Source: Pirellulales bacterium (GTDB taxonomy: Bacteria > Planctomycetota > Planctomycetia > Pirellulales > Thermoguttaceae). Taken from it: a stretch of 64,000 bases of DNA. Positions within the stretch are counted from its first letter, which is position 1, and each line of letters starts with the position of its first letter. Positions 62,389 to 64,000 of the stretch are shown piece after piece. The notes below the pieces were generated by a model that made no database searches, was not told the DNA's origin, and was given only the letters and a program-made list of their open reading frames with translations. The stretch spans positions 1 through 64,000 of the forward strand of contig JADLEL010000111.1 of NCBI GenBank assembly GCA_020846145.1, given 5' to 3'. A program made the position numbers and the translations under genes.

Positions 62389-62459
62389 TGGCTAGTGGCT
62401 AGTGAACGCCAGCGGGCAGGGGACAGGGGCATGTGCGACAGTAAAGTATGGAGCAGAGA
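62389..62459. repeat. simple GGCTAGTGGTTAGTGG spacer
   Basis: TAGTGGCTAGTGG units followed by GGCAGGGGACAGGGGC, between hdrA and the four-helix-bundle gene. Confidence 0.8.
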
Positions 62460-62837
62460 ATGGCGCTGCAACATTACCGGGAATTGATCGTATGGCAGAA
62501 AGCGATTGCTCTTGTGGAAGCCACCTACCGGGCCACAAATGATTTTCCCAAGACGGAGATATACGCATTAACCAACCAGATTCGGCGGGCGGCGGTTTCC
62601 ATTCCGTCAAACATCGCCGAAGGACAAGGACGCAATTCGACCCGTGATTTTCTCCATTTTCTATCTGTGGCTCAAGGCTCGCTGATGGAACTTGAAACAC
62701 AAATTACGATCGCCGAACGACTTGGATACTTTGCTAACTCACAAGAAAAGAGCCTGCTCGATTCAACCGCCGAGGTAAGCCGCATGTTGAGCGGCCTGAG
62801 AAACTCACTCAATAAAAAACTATCAACTAACCACTAG
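62460..62837 (+). CDS. four-helix-bundle protein (S23/IVS-encoded type), copy 2
   Basis: Predicted 125-aa helical protein of the same family as 53612-53977. Hallmarks: LIVWQKAIALVEATYRATND, QIRRAAVSIPSNIAEGQGRN and SLMELETQITIAERLGYF. The start at 62460 has GGAG 6 bases upstream; the ATG at 62448 is the alternative. Its C-terminal residues (LSTNH) are encoded by a CTAACCACTAG repeat. It separates hdrA from mvhD. No link to Hdr function is evident. Confidence 0.88.
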   Translation: MALQHYRELIVWQKAIALVEATYRATNDFPKTEIYALTNQIRRAAVSIPSNIAEGQGRNSTRDFLHFLSVAQGSLMELETQITIAERLGYFANSQEKSLLDSTAEVSRMLSGLRNSLNKKLSTNH

Positions 62838-62877
62838 CCACTGGCCACTAACCACTGGCCACTAACCACTAGCCACT
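62838..62877. repeat. simple CCACTGGCCACTAACC spacer
   Basis: CCACTAGCCACTGGCCACTAACC units run right up to the mvhD ATG, leaving no Shine-Dalgarno sequence. Confidence 0.85.
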
Positions 62878-63366
62878 ATGTCCTTCGAACCGAAAATCGT
62901 CGGGTTCCTCTGCAACTGGTGTTCGTACCGGGCGGCCGACTTGGCCGGCACGGCGCGAATCAAGTATCCCGAGAACGTGCGCATCATCCGCGTGATGTGC
63001 AGCGGCCGCGTCGATCCGTCGTTCGTCTTCAAGGCCCTGTCCTTGGGCGCCGACGCCGTGATGGTCGCCGGCTGCCATCCGGGCGAATGCCATTACCTCG
63101 AACAGAACTACAAGGCCATGCGGCGGTTCCATATTCTCAAGCACACGCTCAGGGCCATGGGATTGGAAGAAGACCGCGTGCGGCTGGTTTGGGCATCGGC
63201 CGCCGAAGGCCAGCTTTTGGCCGAGCATATCGAAAAGTTCGTCGCCGACGTCAAAAAACTCGGGCCGCTTAACTGGGGGCATAATTGGGCCGAAAACGGC
63301 GACCGGCTGCACGCCCTCGAAGCAATCGTCAAGGAACACGAAGAGGCGATGGAGGTGAAATCATGA
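62878..63366 (+). CDS. mvhD: F420-non-reducing hydrogenase iron-sulfur subunit MvhD-like
   Basis: Predicted 162-aa protein carrying the [2Fe-2S] cluster that joins HdrA to the hydrogenase or other donor. Cysteines at residues 12, 15, 41, 66 and 71 in GFLCNWCSYRAADLAGTAR, MCSGRVDPSFV and GCHPGECHY match the MvhD pattern. It has no visible Shine-Dalgarno sequence. The stop overlaps the next start (ATGA at 63363-63366), so coupling with mvhG is likely. Confidence 0.92.
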   Translation: MSFEPKIVGFLCNWCSYRAADLAGTARIKYPENVRIIRVMCSGRVDPSFVFKALSLGADAVMVAGCHPGECHYLEQNYKAMRRFHILKHTLRAMGLEEDRVRLVWASAAEGQLLAEHIEKFVADVKKLGPLNWGHNWAENGDRLHALEAIVKEHEEAMEVKS

Positions 63367-64000
63367 GCGAAGCGACCGCGACATCCGCCAAAACCAAAGG
63401 CAAACTGGCGATCTACTGGGCGGCCTCCTGCGGCGGCTGCGAAATCTCGATCCTGGCGATCGACGAGAAGATTCTCGATGTGGGCAACGCCTTCGACATC
63501 GTGATGTTCCCCTGCGGCGCGGACGGCAAGGTCCGCGACGTCGAGCAAATGCCCGACGGCGCGATCGACGTCTGCCTCTTCAACGGCGGCATCCGCACCA
63601 GCGAGCAGGAGTACATGGCGCAGCTCATGCGGCGGAAATCGAAGGTGCTGGTGGCCTTCGGCTCCTGCGCGAGTGAGGGCTGCATCCCCGGCTTGGGCAA
63701 CATGAGCGACCGCAAGCAGATTTTCGACACCGTCTATAAGGAAGGCTCCTCGACCTACCCGGTGAATCCGAAGGACGAGCGTCCGCAGGCCGAGACGAAA
63801 ATGCCCGAAGGGACGCTGCACCTGCCGATTTTCTACGACACCTTAAAGACGCTCGACCAGACCGTCGATGTCGATTATTACCTGCCGGGCTGTCCGCCGG
63901 AAGCGGAGAATATCTGGAAGGCGATCGTGGCGATTTTGGAAGGCAAACTGCCGCCGAAGGGTTCGACGATCGGCGTGAACACGACCGTCTGCGACGAATG
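63363..64000 (+). CDS. mvhG: MvhG-like hydrogenase small subunit (cut by the window end)
   Basis: Starts ATG at 63363, overlapping mvhD. The 212 residues present start MSEATATSAKTKGKLAIYWA, then ASCGGCEISIL with the proximal-cluster cysteines (Cys23, Cys26), VAFGSCASEGCIPGLG, and YLPGCPPEAENIWKAI. These are the motifs of the [NiFe]-hydrogenase small-subunit/MvhG group (also related to NuoB). The C-terminus, and a likely mvhA-type large subunit after it, lie beyond the window. Confidence 0.9.
   Translation, partial: MSEATATSAKTKGKLAIYWAASCGGCEISILAIDEKILDVGNAFDIVMFPCGADGKVRDVEQMPDGAIDVCLFNGGIRTSEQEYMAQLMRRKSKVLVAFGSCASEGCIPGLGNMSDRKQIFDTVYKEGSSTYPVNPKDERPQAETKMPEGTLHLPIFYDTLKTLDQTVDVDYYLPGCPPEAENIWKAIVAILEGKLPPKGSTIGVNTTVCDE

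Overview
The window looks like a chromosomal segment of a Planctomycetota bacterium, probably a flagellated, at least facultatively anaerobic member of the Pirellulales or a related order. The reasons are the mix of protein families (DUF1571, DUF1570-type metallopeptidase, one arylsulfatase, many secreted HEAT/TPR proteins, the phoH-pgpH-ybeY-recO order), lipoprotein and LPS-assembly genes, GC-rich coding sequence, and very many short palindromic and simple-sequence repeats between genes. No rRNA, tRNA, CRISPR array, complete insertion sequence or prophage was found. Taxonomy is inferred from family content only.

Layout. 0.15-4.8 kb: a two-gene RND efflux operon (+). 4.8-22.4 kb: a long run of mostly housekeeping genes on the minus strand: fliM, proA, a Uma2-type nuclease, a 52-aa small protein, folP, lptE, a TPR lipoprotein, recO, ybeY, pgpH, phoH, a zinc-ribbon protein, cdsA, murF, murE. 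22.7-25.0 kb (+): a RelE-type toxin-antitoxin pair behind a consensus promoter, an HTH/PTS-IIA regulator and a receiver-like protein. 25.0-44 kb: a PIN/TRAM protein, a phosphohexomutase (+), large secreted planctomycete proteins, a cupin, rsmD, a secreted cyclophilin (+), HEAT proteins, a hydrolase and a DUF1571 protein. 44-51.3 kb (+): a metallo-beta-lactamase fold hydrolase, an arylsulfatase, a divergent phosphoglycerate kinase, an extremely cysteine-rich secreted protein and a gluzincin-like protein. 51.3-54.9 kb (-): argB, a four-helix-bundle gene, argD, argF. 55.3-57.1 kb (-): two adjacent leaderless cell-wall-hydrolase-like genes. 57.9-64 kb (+): hdrC, hdrB, an AT-rich foreign-looking gene, hdrA, a second four-helix-bundle gene, mvhD and a truncated mvhG, i.e. 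a heterodisulfide-reductase/hydrogenase type electron-bifurcating cluster that runs off the window.

How it fits together. The murE/murF pair, cdsA, lptE and the TPR lipoprotein serve envelope construction. argB/argD/argF form part of arginine synthesis and proA part of proline synthesis. The Hdr-Mvh set implies hydrogen- or ferredoxin-linked anaerobic electron bifurcation. The most unusual signals are: (1) several families of small non-autonomous inverted-repeat elements, including a 223-bp element with 13-bp terminal inverted repeats and a 10-bp flanking duplication, a 91-bp element in four copies, and an element whose copies 47 kb apart differ by one base over about 120 bp; (2) many genes whose first or last codons lie in, or touch, simple-repeat spacers; (3) the ~24% cysteine secreted protein; (4) the leaderless murein-hydrolase pair; (5) accessory genes interrupting the arg and hdr clusters.
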